A stretch of 40,052 nucleotides of DNA from Verrucomicrobiota bacterium (GCA_003164675.1 PLTX01000116.1:2889-42940), one strand, 5' to 3'; shown: positions 18,114 to 26,981, numbered from the stretch's first letter. Numbers and translations are program-made. Notes: generated from the letters alone by a model not told the origin.

Positions 18114-18494
18114 TCAGATGTGCTTGCTGTCGTGCTCGTCTTTGGTGTGGTAACCACTGTCCTGTCGGGCGAGATTCACTTGATGCTTCTTGGCGTAGGC
18201 ATCGTAGAAATCGGCGGGGGTCATCTCTAGGACCTGCGCAATGGAAATGAGGAAATGGACCAAATCGATGACTTCGACTCGGGCGTTCTGTTTGTCGAAC
18301 TTCTGGTACTTGGCCCACCATTTCCATGGGACGCTGTCGGTCAACTCCGCAACTTCCTGGGTCAACGCTCGGCAATAGTTTAAGACCCACTGCTGGCGCT
18401 GCTCGTCGGTCATATGGGCTGTGTCGACGCCGATCCGTTTGTTAAGCTGCTCCTGGAGGCGAAAGATTTCTTCAAGTTTGTCAGGTGCATTCAT
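18114..18494 (-). CDS. Dimeric-type dUTP diphosphatase (all-alpha NTP pyrophosphatase family)
   Basis: This protein probably hydrolyses dUTP (and perhaps dUDP) to dUMP, keeping uracil out of DNA. The 126-residue all-helical protein carries metal-binding ExxE (Glu47, Glu50 in QEVAEL) and ExxD (Glu74, Asp77 in EVIDLVHF), as in dUTPase_2 and MazG-like enzymes. The WKWWAKYQ and RQDSGY segments resemble the dUTPase_2 family. I chose the ATG at 18494 (MNAPDKLEEI). A longer frame to 18749 would run through the promoter region and into the kinase gene and is rejected. It is transcribed divergently from the sensor kinase. The exact substrate is inferred. Confidence 0.8.
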   Translation of the reverse strand: MNAPDKLEEIFRLQEQLNKRIGVDTAHMTDEQRQQWVLNYCRALTQEVAELTDSVPWKWWAKYQKFDKQNARVEVIDLVHFLISIAQVLEMTPADFYDAYAKKHQVNLARQDSGYHTKDEHDSKHI

Positions 18495-18503
18495 AATGCT
18501 GGT

Positions 18504-18523
18504 CACATTATCGAGATAATGTG
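18504..18523. promoter_or_regulatory. 20-bp perfect palindrome in a divergent promoter region
   Basis: Arms CACATTATC and GATAATGTG are perfect reverse complements separated by GA. The site begins 10 bp upstream of the dUTPase ATG. Its GATAAT, read on the - strand, would serve as a -10 hexamer for that gene. It is about 20 bp upstream of the kinase -10 candidate. The shape fits the operator of a dimeric regulator. No regulator is identified. Confidence 0.55.
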
Positions 18524-18543
18524 GTGAAAAATCACTGCTTTTC

Positions 18544-18554
18544 TGATATAGAAT
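18544..18554 (+). promoter_or_regulatory. Candidate extended -10 promoter for the sensor kinase
   Basis: TGATATAGAAT contains an extended -10 (TG, one base, then TATAGA) 21 bp before the chosen kinase ATG at 18574. No good -35 hexamer is visible 17 bp upstream, consistent with an extended -10 promoter. If real, transcription would begin beyond the alternative ATG at 18553, ruling that start out. Confidence 0.35.
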
Positions 18555-18573
18555 GGGAAGTGGTCGGTCGACA

Positions 18574-21177
18574 ATGAAGATTCCTGATAGCACGGTGTCC
18601 GGGTCGAAGCCATTGCGTGATTCGCGACTGACGGCGATCAATTTCGTCTCCGATGCTGTCAACCGGACCCTTGATCTAAAGGAAATTGCGGACAATGCTC
18701 TGGACTCCGTGCTGGCCGTGATGAAGGTGGACGCGGGGGCCGTGTACATCTGGCAGGATGTCGACCACGCCCTTCATCTGTTCGCCTGGCGCGGCCTGAG
18801 CGAAACTTTTGTCCCCAAGGTCGCGGTGCTGCAAAGGGGCACGGAGGTCATCGACGCCTTGCTCAATGGGGAGGCCCGTGTCATTGAGGATTTTACAGCA
18901 AACCCGGCTGGCGCGGTTTCTGAGACGACGCGAGCGGGGTTCCAGTCAGCAGTGCTGGTTCCCATTCGGGCTCACGGGTATGTCGTTGGTGCCCTGGGGC
19001 TGGCCACGTATCAAAAGCGCAAATTCGACGAACCCGACGTTGATCTAATCAAGGCCGTCAGCAACCAGATTGGCAATGCCATGGTGCACGCCCAGTTGCA
19101 GACTGACCTGCAGGCGAGCGAGGAACAGTACCGGGCGCTGGTGGAGAACTCGAACGACGCGATTTATATTGCCGATTCATCGGGGTGGTTGCGGTTCGCC
19201 AACAACGCATTCCCACGAGTGTTCGGATACCCGCTGTCCGAGGTGGCGCGGACCGATCTTTTGACACACGTACACGCGGAAGACGTCGATATGGTCCGGC
19301 GAGCGGTTGACGGTTTGCTGCAGGGAGAGCCCATTCACAATCTGGAGTACCGTTTTCGCCGCAAGGACGGGAAGTGGATCGATCTGCAATGCAGCGGCAG
19401 TGTGTTTTCCCGTGAGGGAGAACACGTGACCGAAATACAGTTTGTCGTTCGAGATATTACGCAGGCGCGACAGCGCCAACAACAGTTGCTTCGGCGGAAT
19501 CAGCAACTGGGCGCGCTCACCACGTTGGCTGAGGTGGCCAACTCGTCCCTGAACATTGATGAGATAGCCCGGAACACCCTTGAAGTCGCCATGGAGAGCA
19601 CAGGAATGAGTGGTGGCGCGATACACTTGGCGGACGCCAAGCAACAGGTGCTTCACCTGTACCTGCAGTCCGGATTGCCGGATGAATTGGTCGCCGACCT
19701 TCGTACGCTAAAGTGGGGTGAACTTGTGCCGGGTTTCGTTGCCGCGTCGGGGCAAGTCGCCGTGGTGAAGGATCTAACAGTCCGGACACCAACTCCGCCA
19801 TCCCCTGCCGCACGATACGGTTTCCGTTCAACGATTGTGGTGCCGGTAAAAACGAAGGGGGAAATACTCGGCACACTTGGTCTGCTGGACCGGCAGGAGC
19901 TTGAATTCACGAGCGAGATGGTGGAAATGGTCACGGCCATGGGAAACCAGCTGGGGATTGCGGTCGCCAACGCACAGCTGTATGAGAGGCAGCTTTGGGA
20001 AAACGAGAAACTGGCGGCTTTGGTGGACATCAGCAGCGGCAGCGCGCAACAGCTTGAACTGGAACTGTTGCTGCAACGGATCCTGCAGCGCGCGGCGGCG
20101 TTGCTTCGAGCGGACGCAGCGTATGTTTCCCATTACAGCGAGGCGACGGAACAGGTGAAGATTGTGGCGGCCAGCGCGAATTTCACTCAACTTATTGGCG
20201 TGCTGTATCCGGCGACGCAGGGGCTCTTTGGGCAGATTCGCCCGACCCGGCAGGGGAGGATTTTTACTCGTGAAGAAGTCAAGGCGCACGGGTACGGCGC
20301 GGTGCTTCGTGAGTCGGACGTTCGGTCGGCGGTGGTGGTTCCGTTGATCTCTCGCAACGAGCTGATCGGTGCACTCAGCCTGACGCGACACGGAGAGAAC
20401 GCGGCGGAGTTTACGGCGGCCAACCTGGAACTGATGGAAGCGTTTGCCAGCCGTGCCGCGGTTGCGATCGACAACGCGCAGCTATTGAAGGACCTTGAGC
20501 GCAAGAACAAGCTTCTGCAGTTGCTCATTGAGGAGGCCCATCACCGGATCAAGAACAATCTGCAGATGGTGTCGGGTCTTCTGCAATTGGAGGCCGAGTC
20601 CGCCCAAGTGGAGTCATCGAGGGGATTTCTACAGACGGCGATCACGCGTATCCAGGCGATTGCCCAGGTCCACAACTTGTTGAGCGAAGAGATGCCGGAA
20701 AAGGTGGATGTCAACGCATTGATCACAACCATCGTGCACATGCTGGTTAGTTCGGCGGCGGGAACGCACGGGACGCCGGACGTTACGGTGGACGTCGACC
20801 ACGTGTGGCTTGGGGCAGAGCAAGCCGTTCCACTCGCGTTGATCGTGAATGAGCTGGTCTCCAATACCTTCGTGCACGGTCGATCTCCCCAAGGGCAGCC
20901 GTTGCGTGCCCGAATTCAGTGCCGACAACAGGATGGCCATATCGAGATGGTGGTTACCGACAACGGAGGTGGGGGTGCAGAAGGCAGGGATTGGCGCGAG
21001 TGTGAGGGGCAGGGAATGAGCATTGTGGCGCAATTAGCGCAAGTCAATCTTCGTGGCCATTTGCGGATCGATTCTCACGATGGAGGTGTTCGCGCGGAGT
21101 TGCGGTTTGAGATTGTTCCGCATGGGACGGGGCCTGGCGCGCATGTCCCGTCGGCCCTGGCCGCCACGCGAGCTTGA
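18574..21177 (+). CDS. Sensor histidine kinase: GAF-PAS-GAF-GAF-HisKA_2-HATPase
   Basis: This is a cytosolic multi-sensor kinase without visible membrane segments, 867 residues from the chosen ATG. Domains in order are a GAF domain (about 25-168), PAS (about 180-300, with the RFRRKDGKWIDLQCSGSVF strand), a second GAF (about 318-463) and a third GAF (about 475-640). A HisKA_2 phosphoacceptor region follows with EEAHHRIKNNLQMVSGLLQL (His656/His657). The ATPase domain has the N-box VNELVSN near residue 757, DNGGGG near 796 and GQGMSI. HisKA_2 kinases often pair with ANTAR regulators, and one lies 60 nt downstream. An ATG at 18553 is an alternative start. The signal is unknown. Confidence 0.9.
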   Translation: MKIPDSTVSGSKPLRDSRLTAINFVSDAVNRTLDLKEIADNALDSVLAVMKVDAGAVYIWQDVDHALHLFAWRGLSETFVPKVAVLQRGTEVIDALLNGEARVIEDFTANPAGAVSETTRAGFQSAVLVPIRAHGYVVGALGLATYQKRKFDEPDVDLIKAVSNQIGNAMVHAQLQTDLQASEEQYRALVENSNDAIYIADSSGWLRFANNAFPRVFGYPLSEVARTDLLTHVHAEDVDMVRRAVDGLLQGEPIHNLEYRFRRKDGKWIDLQCSGSVFSREGEHVTEIQFVVRDITQARQRQQQLLRRNQQLGALTTLAEVANSSLNIDEIARNTLEVAMESTGMSGGAIHLADAKQQVLHLYLQSGLPDELVADLRTLKWGELVPGFVAASGQVAVVKDLTVRTPTPPSPAARYGFRSTIVVPVKTKGEILGTLGLLDRQELEFTSEMVEMVTAMGNQLGIAVANAQLYERQLWENEKLAALVDISSGSAQQLELELLLQRILQRAAALLRADAAYVSHYSEATEQVKIVAASANFTQLIGVLYPATQGLFGQIRPTRQGRIFTREEVKAHGYGAVLRESDVRSAVVVPLISRNELIGALSLTRHGENAAEFTAANLELMEAFASRAAVAIDNAQLLKDLERKNKLLQLLIEEAHHRIKNNLQMVSGLLQLEAESAQVESSRGFLQTAITRIQAIAQVHNLLSEEMPEKVDVNALITTIVHMLVSSAAGTHGTPDVTVDVDHVWLGAEQAVPLALIVNELVSNTFVHGRSPQGQPLRARIQCRQQDGHIEMVVTDNGGGGAEGRDWRECEGQGMSIVAQLAQVNLRGHLRIDSHDGGVRAELRFEIVPHGTGPGAHVPSALAATRA

Positions 21178-21237
21178 CTTTGCATGTGGCCATTCTAAGA
21201 TGAGAGCCGCAAAGTGTGAGAAGATGTTTGGAGGCAG

Positions 21238-21861
21238 ATGAAATCTCTTCGAGTCCTCATTGCTGATGACGATGGTCTGACGCTGATGGTGTTGCGGAAG
21301 ATACTGGTAGCAATGGGGCACACCGTCGTTGGCGAGGCGGGGGACGGGCAGCAAGCCGTAGCACTGGCTCGCGAGGCGGGTCCGGACCTGATCATACTGG
21401 ATATCCGCATGCCCAAGATGGACGGCTTGGAAGCTGCCCGTCAAATCCAGGACCTGTGTCCGACGCCAATTATCGTTCTCAGCGCCCACTCGGAGGCGGG
21501 TTTGGGGATTGAGGCAGTTGGTGCCGGGGTCAATGCGTATCTTGTCAAGCCATTTACCAGCGAGCAACTCAAGCCGGCGATTGAACTGGCATTGGCCAGT
21601 TCGGAGAAATCCAAGGAGATGGCTGCCGAAATTCGGCAGATGAAGGAGGCGCTGGAGTCGCGGAAGCTCGTCGAGCGCGCCAAAGGTATTCTCATGCGGC
21701 AGACCGGAATGGATGAGGAAGCAGCCTACCTCAAGCTTCAAAAGACCGCCCGCAATGAAAACCGCAAGCTGGTTGAGGTCGCTCGGGCGATCATCATGGC
21801 GGAGCAACTCCAGCGCGACAGCAGCAAGACTCCGGTCCCGCGGGGGCATGGACGCCTCTGA
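21238..21861 (+). CDS. Response regulator with ANTAR RNA-binding output domain
   Basis: The 207 residues show a receiver domain (about 1-120) with acidic pocket ADDD, phosphoacceptor Asp55 in LIILDIRMPKMDG and Lys in YLVKPF. After a helical linker comes an ANTAR domain (about 145-192, KLVERAKGILMRQTGMDEEAAYLKLQ). ANTAR proteins such as EutV and AmiR bind paired hairpins in nascent RNA and prevent termination. The preceding HisKA_2 kinase is the likely partner. GGAGG lies 3 nt before the ATG. No target hairpin pair was identified in the window, so the regulated genes are probably elsewhere. Confidence 0.92.
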   Translation: MKSLRVLIADDDGLTLMVLRKILVAMGHTVVGEAGDGQQAVALAREAGPDLIILDIRMPKMDGLEAARQIQDLCPTPIIVLSAHSEAGLGIEAVGAGVNAYLVKPFTSEQLKPAIELALASSEKSKEMAAEIRQMKEALESRKLVERAKGILMRQTGMDEEAAYLKLQKTARNENRKLVEVARAIIMAEQLQRDSSKTPVPRGHGRL

Positions 21862-21954
21862 TCCATGGGCCTTGCCGACGGCGTTCGGCCTTGACCGTTC
21901 CCGCAACTTACCGCTAGTCTCGCGCATCCTATCTCAGAGAATGAGAGATCGCAC

Positions 21955-22887
21955 ATGGAAAACGTCGTCATAATCGGTTCTGGCTGCGCTGGTTGGACCG
22001 CGGCACTGTATACGGCACGGGCGAATCTAAAACCGCTGTTGCTGACGGGAGAACAGCCCGGTGGTTTGCTGACGACCACGAGCATTGTGGAAAACTACCC
22101 CGGTTTTCCCGAGGGGATCGACGGGACTGATCTCATGATGCGGATGCAAAAGCAGGCGGAGCGCTTTGGTACACAGACCCGATACGGCGTGACCGTGACG
22201 AAGGTGGACTTCAGCCGTCCGCCGTTCCAACTGTGGTTGGACGAGGAGATCATCAAGACAAGGAGCGTCATTATTGCGACCGGCGCTTCGCATCGGCGCT
22301 TGGGGATCGAGAACGAGGAACTTCTCGGACGCAAGGGGGTGACCTATTGCGCGACGTGCGACGGCGCATTGCCTATGTTTCGCAACAAGGAGTTGGTGGT
22401 TGTCGGCGGAGGTGACTCGGCCTGCGAAGAGGCCACGTATCTCACTCATTTCGCATCGAAGGTTTATCTGGTGCATCGGCGCGACCAGCTTCGCGCATCG
22501 AAGATCATGGCCGAGCGGGCATTGTCGAATTCCAAGATTCAGCCTGTGTGGGATTCCGTGGTCACCGATGTGTACGACGTCAGCAAGGACATGGTCACGG
22601 GCGTCCAACTCAAGAACCTCAAGACCGGTGCGGCGTCGGACCTGTCCTGCGCCGGCGTGTTTGTGGCGATCGGTCATGAACCGTCGACGGGGTTGTTCCG
22701 CGGCCAGATCGACATGGATGACCAAGGATACATAGTTTGCAGGAAGGGGACGTCCACGAATGTGCTGGGCGTGTTCGCCGCAGGAGATTGTGTGGATCGC
22801 GTGTACCGTCAGGCCATTACGGCGGCGGGGACAGGGTGTGCCGCGGCGATTGATGCCGAGCGGTATCTGGCCTCGCAGCGCGGGTAA
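21955..22887 (+). CDS. trxB: Thioredoxin reductase (NADPH)
   Basis: This flavoenzyme reduces thioredoxin with NADPH through FAD. The 310 residues carry the FAD GxGxxG as GSGCAG (8-13), with Cys in place of the usual Pro. The redox pair is C132-A-T-C135. The NADPH-binding GGGDSACEEA and HRRDQLRAS, and the C-terminal AAGDCVDRVYRQAITAAGTGCAAA, are also present. It lies 93 nt after the ANTAR regulator on the same strand; co-transcription is possible but not shown. Confidence 0.96.
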   Translation: MENVVIIGSGCAGWTAALYTARANLKPLLLTGEQPGGLLTTTSIVENYPGFPEGIDGTDLMMRMQKQAERFGTQTRYGVTVTKVDFSRPPFQLWLDEEIIKTRSVIIATGASHRRLGIENEELLGRKGVTYCATCDGALPMFRNKELVVVGGGDSACEEATYLTHFASKVYLVHRRDQLRASKIMAERALSNSKIQPVWDSVVTDVYDVSKDMVTGVQLKNLKTGAASDLSCAGVFVAIGHEPSTGLFRGQIDMDDQGYIVCRKGTSTNVLGVFAAGDCVDRVYRQAITAAGTGCAAAIDAERYLASQRG

Positions 22888-22911
22888 GTCGGGACCATTG
22901 GCGGCCAGCAC

Positions 22912-23394
22912 TTACGATTCAGCGGCTTCGATGATCTTGATAAACGTAGCGGCGTCGGGTGCCTCGAGTAACCGCTGGCGAAGTTCATCCTGACGGAGGA
23001 GGCGCGCGAGCGTGCCCACGACACGAAGATAGTCCGTGACCATTTGTTTGGGTGTGCCAATCAAGAAGATCAACCGCACGGGTTGACCATCTTTTGCCTC
23101 AAAATCGACACCCTCACGGCTGCGTCCGACGGCGATCAAGATGTTCGAGCACTGATCCGTACGCGCATGAGGAATGGCGACGTCGTGGCCCAACGCAGTG
23201 TTGCTGACGCGCTCCCGCTGGAGGATTTCGTTGAAAAAGGCTTCGAAATTGCCCACACACTTGCTTTGGGCCAACAACTCGGCCACCTCACGCAAGGCAG
23301 GAACTTTTTGGCGGCTTTGTAGGTCCAGTCGGATCGCATCGGGACTTAACAACGATGTGATTTTCGATGGAGAAGCTTTGGGTCCGTCAGACAT
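22912..23394 (-). CDS. PTS EIIA domain protein (fructose/nitrogen type)
   Basis: This is a 160-residue stand-alone EIIA_2 domain. The phosphorylatable histidine is His76 in GHDVAIPHARTD. The family includes EIIA-Fru of sugar transport and EIIA-Ntr (PtsN) of regulation. With no EIIB or EIIC nearby and a housekeeping operon context, a regulatory PtsN-like role is more likely. I chose the ATG at 23394, preceded by GGAG at 8 nt, overlapping the nadK stop by 8 nt; a GTG at 23403 is an alternative. It is the last gene of the - strand cluster. Confidence 0.88.
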   Translation of the reverse strand: MSDGPKASPSKITSLLSPDAIRLDLQSRQKVPALREVAELLAQSKCVGNFEAFFNEILQRERVSNTALGHDVAIPHARTDQCSNILIAVGRSREGVDFEAKDGQPVRLIFLIGTPKQMVTDYLRVVGTLARLLRQDELRQRLLEAPDAATFIKIIEAAES

Positions 23395-24265
23395 TGGCTC
23401 CACTCCATTTCAGTTTCTCTCGCAATACTTCAAAATACGAATGATCCTTCGGTGTAACCAGTTGCACGGTTCGCGGGGACCGATGAACTTCCACTTCATC
23501 GCCCACTTTCATCCGCAGTTGCACTTGTCCGTCGACTGTCAGCAGCAACTCAGCCGCCGCATCCGCCACCTGGCAGCGAATGACCGAGTTCTCTCCCACA
23601 ATGACCGAGCGGTTGCTCAACGCATGCGGACAGATGGGCGTGATAATCAGTGCGCGCGACGTCGGCACCAGAATTGGCCCGCCCGCGCTCAATGAATACG
23701 CTGTTGAGCCCGTTGCCGTCGCAAGTATCATGCCGTCGCACACATATTCTGTCAACAACTCGCCGTCGACAAATAACCGCAACCGGACGATGCGGGACAG
23801 CGCCCCGCGGGAAACCACGACGTCATTGAGCGCCCGGCGAGTGGCCCGGCGTTTGCCGCTGCGAATCAGCGTGGTTTGGAGCGTATGCCGCTGGCTGATC
23901 TCGTACTGGCCGCGCAAAATGTCGCGGACGGGACCTTGGAGCCGGTTTCCATGAATACTGGTCAGGAACCCCAGGTTGCCCAGGTTCACGCCGAGGATCG
24001 GGGTGGCCGGTCCCTCCAGTTCGCGAGCGACGCGGAGGATCGTGCCGTCTCCCCCGAGTACGATCACCATCTCGGCGGTCTTTCCAATTTCCCGCAGCAG
24101 GCGAGCCAGCTTCGGCTTGCCGGCGAGAGCGGCCGCTTCACGCTCCAGCAGAACGGCGACATGGTGTTCGCGGAGCACCGCTAAAAGTTCCAGGAGCCGC
24201 CCCTGAGCTTCGGGCTTGCCCGAGTGCGCGACGACACCAACAGTCTTGGGAATACGCAATTTCAT
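23387..24265 (-). CDS. nadK: NAD kinase
   Basis: NAD kinase phosphorylates NAD to NADP with ATP or polyphosphate. The 292 residues contain the catalytic GGDGT (71-75), NLGNLGFLTS, the NDVV motif and CDGMILATATGSTAYSLSAGGP. The ATG overlaps the tlyA stop (ATGA), indicating translational coupling. It lies between tlyA and the PTS EIIA gene. The NADP made would feed dxs-pathway reductases and thioredoxin reductase, but that link is general metabolism rather than something this sequence proves. Confidence 0.96.
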   Translation of the reverse strand: MKLRIPKTVGVVAHSGKPEAQGRLLELLAVLREHHVAVLLEREAAALAGKPKLARLLREIGKTAEMVIVLGGDGTILRVARELEGPATPILGVNLGNLGFLTSIHGNRLQGPVRDILRGQYEISQRHTLQTTLIRSGKRRATRRALNDVVVSRGALSRIVRLRLFVDGELLTEYVCDGMILATATGSTAYSLSAGGPILVPTSRALIITPICPHALSNRSVIVGENSVIRCQVADAAAELLLTVDGQVQLRMKVGDEVEVHRSPRTVQLVTPKDHSYFEVLREKLKWSGANV

Positions 24266-25005
24266 GATTTGCGCAGGGCGATGAGAAATTCCTTGTTGCC
24301 TGCCGGGCCGAGCAAAGGAGACTCCGTCACTCCCAGCAGCGTCAACCCCAGCGTCTGTGTGGCAAACTCCCGGATCATGTTGGTCACAGCCTCGTGCACG
24401 CGCGAGTCTCGCACAACCCCGCCTTTTTTCACGAGCTTTTTTCCGGCTTCAAATTGCGGTTTGATGAGGGCGACGAGCGTGCCGCCGGGCCTCAATACGG
24501 AGACGGCCGATGGCAGCACTTTCGTCAGTGAGATGAAGGATACATCGATCGACACCAGATCGACAGGGCCGCCCAAATCGTCCGCGACGAGATGCCGCGC
24601 ATTCTGTTCATCATGCACGACAACACGTGGGTCCTGGCGCAACTTCCAGTCGAGCTGTCCCTTGCCAACGTCGACCGCATGGACGCGCGCCGCGCCGCGC
24701 TGCAACAGGCAATCGGTAAATCCGCCTGTGGAGGCGCCGATATCGGCGCAAACAAGGCCGTCGCACGATATATGGAACTGGTCCAGTGCCCTTTCCAGTT
24801 TGTACCCTCCGCGGCTGACATATTTCTCCGGAGCCTCGACGACAACGGTGACGCAATCATCAACCAGGTCGCTGGGCTTGTGTGCAAGTTGGCCGTTGAC
24901 GCGCACGGCTCCCGCGAGAACCAGACGCTTGGCTTTTTCACGGCTCTCGGCCAGACCGCGGGCGACAAGCTGGGTATCGAGCCGGGCGCGCGTGGCGGCA
25001 ACCAT
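24262..25005 (-). CDS. tlyA: TlyA-family rRNA (cytidine-2'-O)-methyltransferase
   Basis: TlyA proteins 2'-O-methylate rRNA cytidines at the subunit interface; some were first described as haemolysins. The 247 residues have an N-terminal S4 RNA-binding domain (about 5-65: RLDTQLVARGLAESREKAKRL, with YVSRGGYKLERAL after it). A FtsJ-like methyltransferase domain has the SAM motif ADIGASTGGFTDCLLQRGA and the VALIKPQFEAG segment. I chose the ATG at 25005, where family members begin; the frame stays open to 25212 inside dxs. There is no clear Shine-Dalgarno. Confidence 0.93.
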   Translation of the reverse strand: MVAATRARLDTQLVARGLAESREKAKRLVLAGAVRVNGQLAHKPSDLVDDCVTVVVEAPEKYVSRGGYKLERALDQFHISCDGLVCADIGASTGGFTDCLLQRGAARVHAVDVGKGQLDWKLRQDPRVVVHDEQNARHLVADDLGGPVDLVSIDVSFISLTKVLPSAVSVLRPGGTLVALIKPQFEAGKKLVKKGGVVRDSRVHEAVTNMIREFATQTLGLTLLGVTESPLLGPAGNKEFLIALRKS

Positions 25006-25037
25006 GAGGTTCACATCGCGGGGACGGGGCAAGTGTA

Positions 25038-26981
25038 TCACGCCGTCCGAGCGGTGGCCCCCAAGACGCGAAACTGCGGTGGTTTGACCCGCTCTTCGGA
25101 GGCTTCCAGCAGCAAGTCCTTCACCTTGGCGATGGCCGTCTTGGAATTCAGTCCGTACTTGTCCTGTAAATCCTTGTTGCTGCTGGCGTGTTCGATGAAG
25201 TTGTCGGGCCAACCGACACGGGCCACCGGCGTATCAATACGCAGGTCATCCAGCGTCTCGAGCACCGCGCTGCCGAATCCGCCCATCAGCACGTGGTCTT
25301 CGATCGTGCACAACACCTTGCAGATGCGTCCGTATTTCTCGATGACGTCACGGTCGATGGGCTTGCAGAATCGGGCGTTGATGAGGGCAACGGACAAGCC
25401 TTCCGCCTGCAATACGGCGGCGGTTTCATGAGCCATCTTCGAGACGGCGCCGTAAAAGATCACCGCGACGTCTGTCCCGTGTTGCAACACCTCGGCTTTG
25501 CCCAGTGGCAGGATGGCTGGTCGCTCTTTGATGGGAACGCCCTCGCCGGCGCCGCGTGGATAACGGACAAAAATCGGGCCGTGGTGCTGCAGTGCGGTCC
25601 AGAGCATGTCGACCAATTCATCCTCGTCCTTGGGCGCCATCAGGATTGCGCGGGGCACGCACCGCGCGTAAGCAATATCGAATACGCCATGGTGTGTGGG
25701 GCCGTCGTTGGCCGACAGGCCGGCTCGATCCATGGCAAAGATCACGTCCAGGTTCTGCAGCGCGACGTCGTGGATGATACAATCGTAAGCGCGCTGGAGG
25801 AACGTCGAGTAAATCGCGCACACGGGCCGGTAACCCATGGTCGCCATACCGGCAGCGAAAACAACCGCATGCTCCTCGGCGATGCCGACGTCGAAATAGC
25901 GATCCGGTTTTGCCTCCTGCAACTTGCCCAGGCTCGTGCCGCTGGGCATGGCGGCGGTAATGCCAACGAGCTTGCTGTTCACGTCGCAGAACCGGACGAT
26001 GGCGTCCGCAAAAACGTCCTGGTAATTGGGCGGGGTGCCTTCTTTCTTCGCCGGCGACTTGCCCGTGGCGATGTCGAACGGTCCGCAGCCGTGGAACGTC
26101 TGGGGGTCTTCGAGGGCTTTCTCGTACCCCTTGCCCTTCTTGGTGAGAATGTGGAGGAGAACGGGCACATCCTGTCTTTTGGCCCATTGCAGCGCGTCGA
26201 TCAGCAGCGCCGTATTATGGCCGTCCACCGGGCCGATGTACCGGAGGCCAAACTCTTCGAACAGCAAGCTGGGCACGATCATCCCTTTGACGGCCTCTTC
26301 GACCTTGTGACCGATTTGCGCCAGCTCGGGGCCAACGCGCGGAAAACGACCGAGAAAATGCTCCATGCGCTTGTGGGCGGCAGCGTAGGACGGGTGGCGC
26401 ACAATTCGGTTGAGATACTCGGACATGGCGCCGACATTCTTGGCGATGCTCCACTCGTTGTCGTTCAAAATGACGATCAGACGTTTGGTGGAGTTTTTAA
26501 TGTTGTTGAGCGCCTCGTAGGTAATGCCATTGGTGAGCGCAGCATCGCCCGCGATGCAGACGACATGTTCGTCCGTCTTGGCGTGGTCCCGGGCCGCGGC
26601 CATGCCGAGCGCCGCCGAAAGCGCCGTGCCGGCGTGGCCGGCGCCAAAACAGTCGTGCGGGCTCTCCGAGCGGTACGCGAATCCCATCGGACCACCCGAC
26701 TGGCGAATCTTGTGAAAACTCTCGCGCCGACCGGTGAGGAGTTTGTGCACGTACACCTGGTGGCTGACGTCCCATACAAACCGGTCCTTCGGTGATTCGA
26801 ATACCCGGTGCAGGGCAATGGTCAGTTCCACGACCCCAAGGTTCGGACCGAGGTGGCCGCCGGTCTTGCTGAGCACGGTGATCAACTCGTCGCGGATTTC
26901 CTGTGCCAGCGTTTGAAGCTGGTCCAGCGTGAGCAGCTTCACATCCGCCGGCGTGTTAATCATGTCAAGATAACGTCCCAT
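25038..26981 (-). CDS. dxs: 1-deoxy-D-xylulose-5-phosphate synthase
   Basis: DXS condenses pyruvate and glyceraldehyde 3-phosphate using thiamine diphosphate, the first step of the MEP isoprenoid pathway. The 647 residues include GGHLGPNLGVVELT, the TPP/Mg motif GDAALTNGITYEALNN, NDNEWSI, the catalytic Glu in GIAEEHAVVFAAGMA, and DRAGLSANDGPTHHG. AAGGAGAG 6 nt upstream of the ATG fixes the start. WDVSHQVYVHK and GDAALT differ slightly from the commoner WDVGHQAYPHK and GDGA. It lies 17 nt after xseB. Confidence 0.96.
   Translation of the reverse strand: MGRYLDMINTPADVKLLTLDQLQTLAQEIRDELITVLSKTGGHLGPNLGVVELTIALHRVFESPKDRFVWDVSHQVYVHKLLTGRRESFHKIRQSGGPMGFAYRSESPHDCFGAGHAGTALSAALGMAAARDHAKTDEHVVCIAGDAALTNGITYEALNNIKNSTKRLIVILNDNEWSIAKNVGAMSEYLNRIVRHPSYAAAHKRMEHFLGRFPRVGPELAQIGHKVEEAVKGMIVPSLLFEEFGLRYIGPVDGHNTALLIDALQWAKRQDVPVLLHILTKKGKGYEKALEDPQTFHGCGPFDIATGKSPAKKEGTPPNYQDVFADAIVRFCDVNSKLVGITAAMPSGTSLGKLQEAKPDRYFDVGIAEEHAVVFAAGMATMGYRPVCAIYSTFLQRAYDCIIHDVALQNLDVIFAMDRAGLSANDGPTHHGVFDIAYARCVPRAILMAPKDEDELVDMLWTALQHHGPIFVRYPRGAGEGVPIKERPAILPLGKAEVLQHGTDVAVIFYGAVSKMAHETAAVLQAEGLSVALINARFCKPIDRDVIEKYGRICKVLCTIEDHVLMGGFGSAVLETLDDLRIDTPVARVGWPDNFIEHASSNKDLQDKYGLNSKTAIAKVKDLLLEASEERVKPPQFRVLGATARTA

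Noticed and set aside
18495-18749. N-terminal extension of the dUTPase frame to 18749
   Set aside because: It runs through the promoter region and antisense into the kinase gene; the family-like N-terminus starts at 18494.
21862-21954. Possible ANTAR target hairpins before trxB (GCCGA/TCGGC with a 6-nt loop; TCTCA/TGAGA with a 5-nt loop)
   Set aside because: The hexaloop CGGCGT lacks the conserved A1 and G4, and the second loop has five bases, so the known ANTAR pair is not met.
25188-26795. 535-codon open frame on the + strand opposite dxs
   Set aside because: It is a shadow of dxs with no recognisable motif, and dxs is a full-length family match with a good ribosome-binding site.
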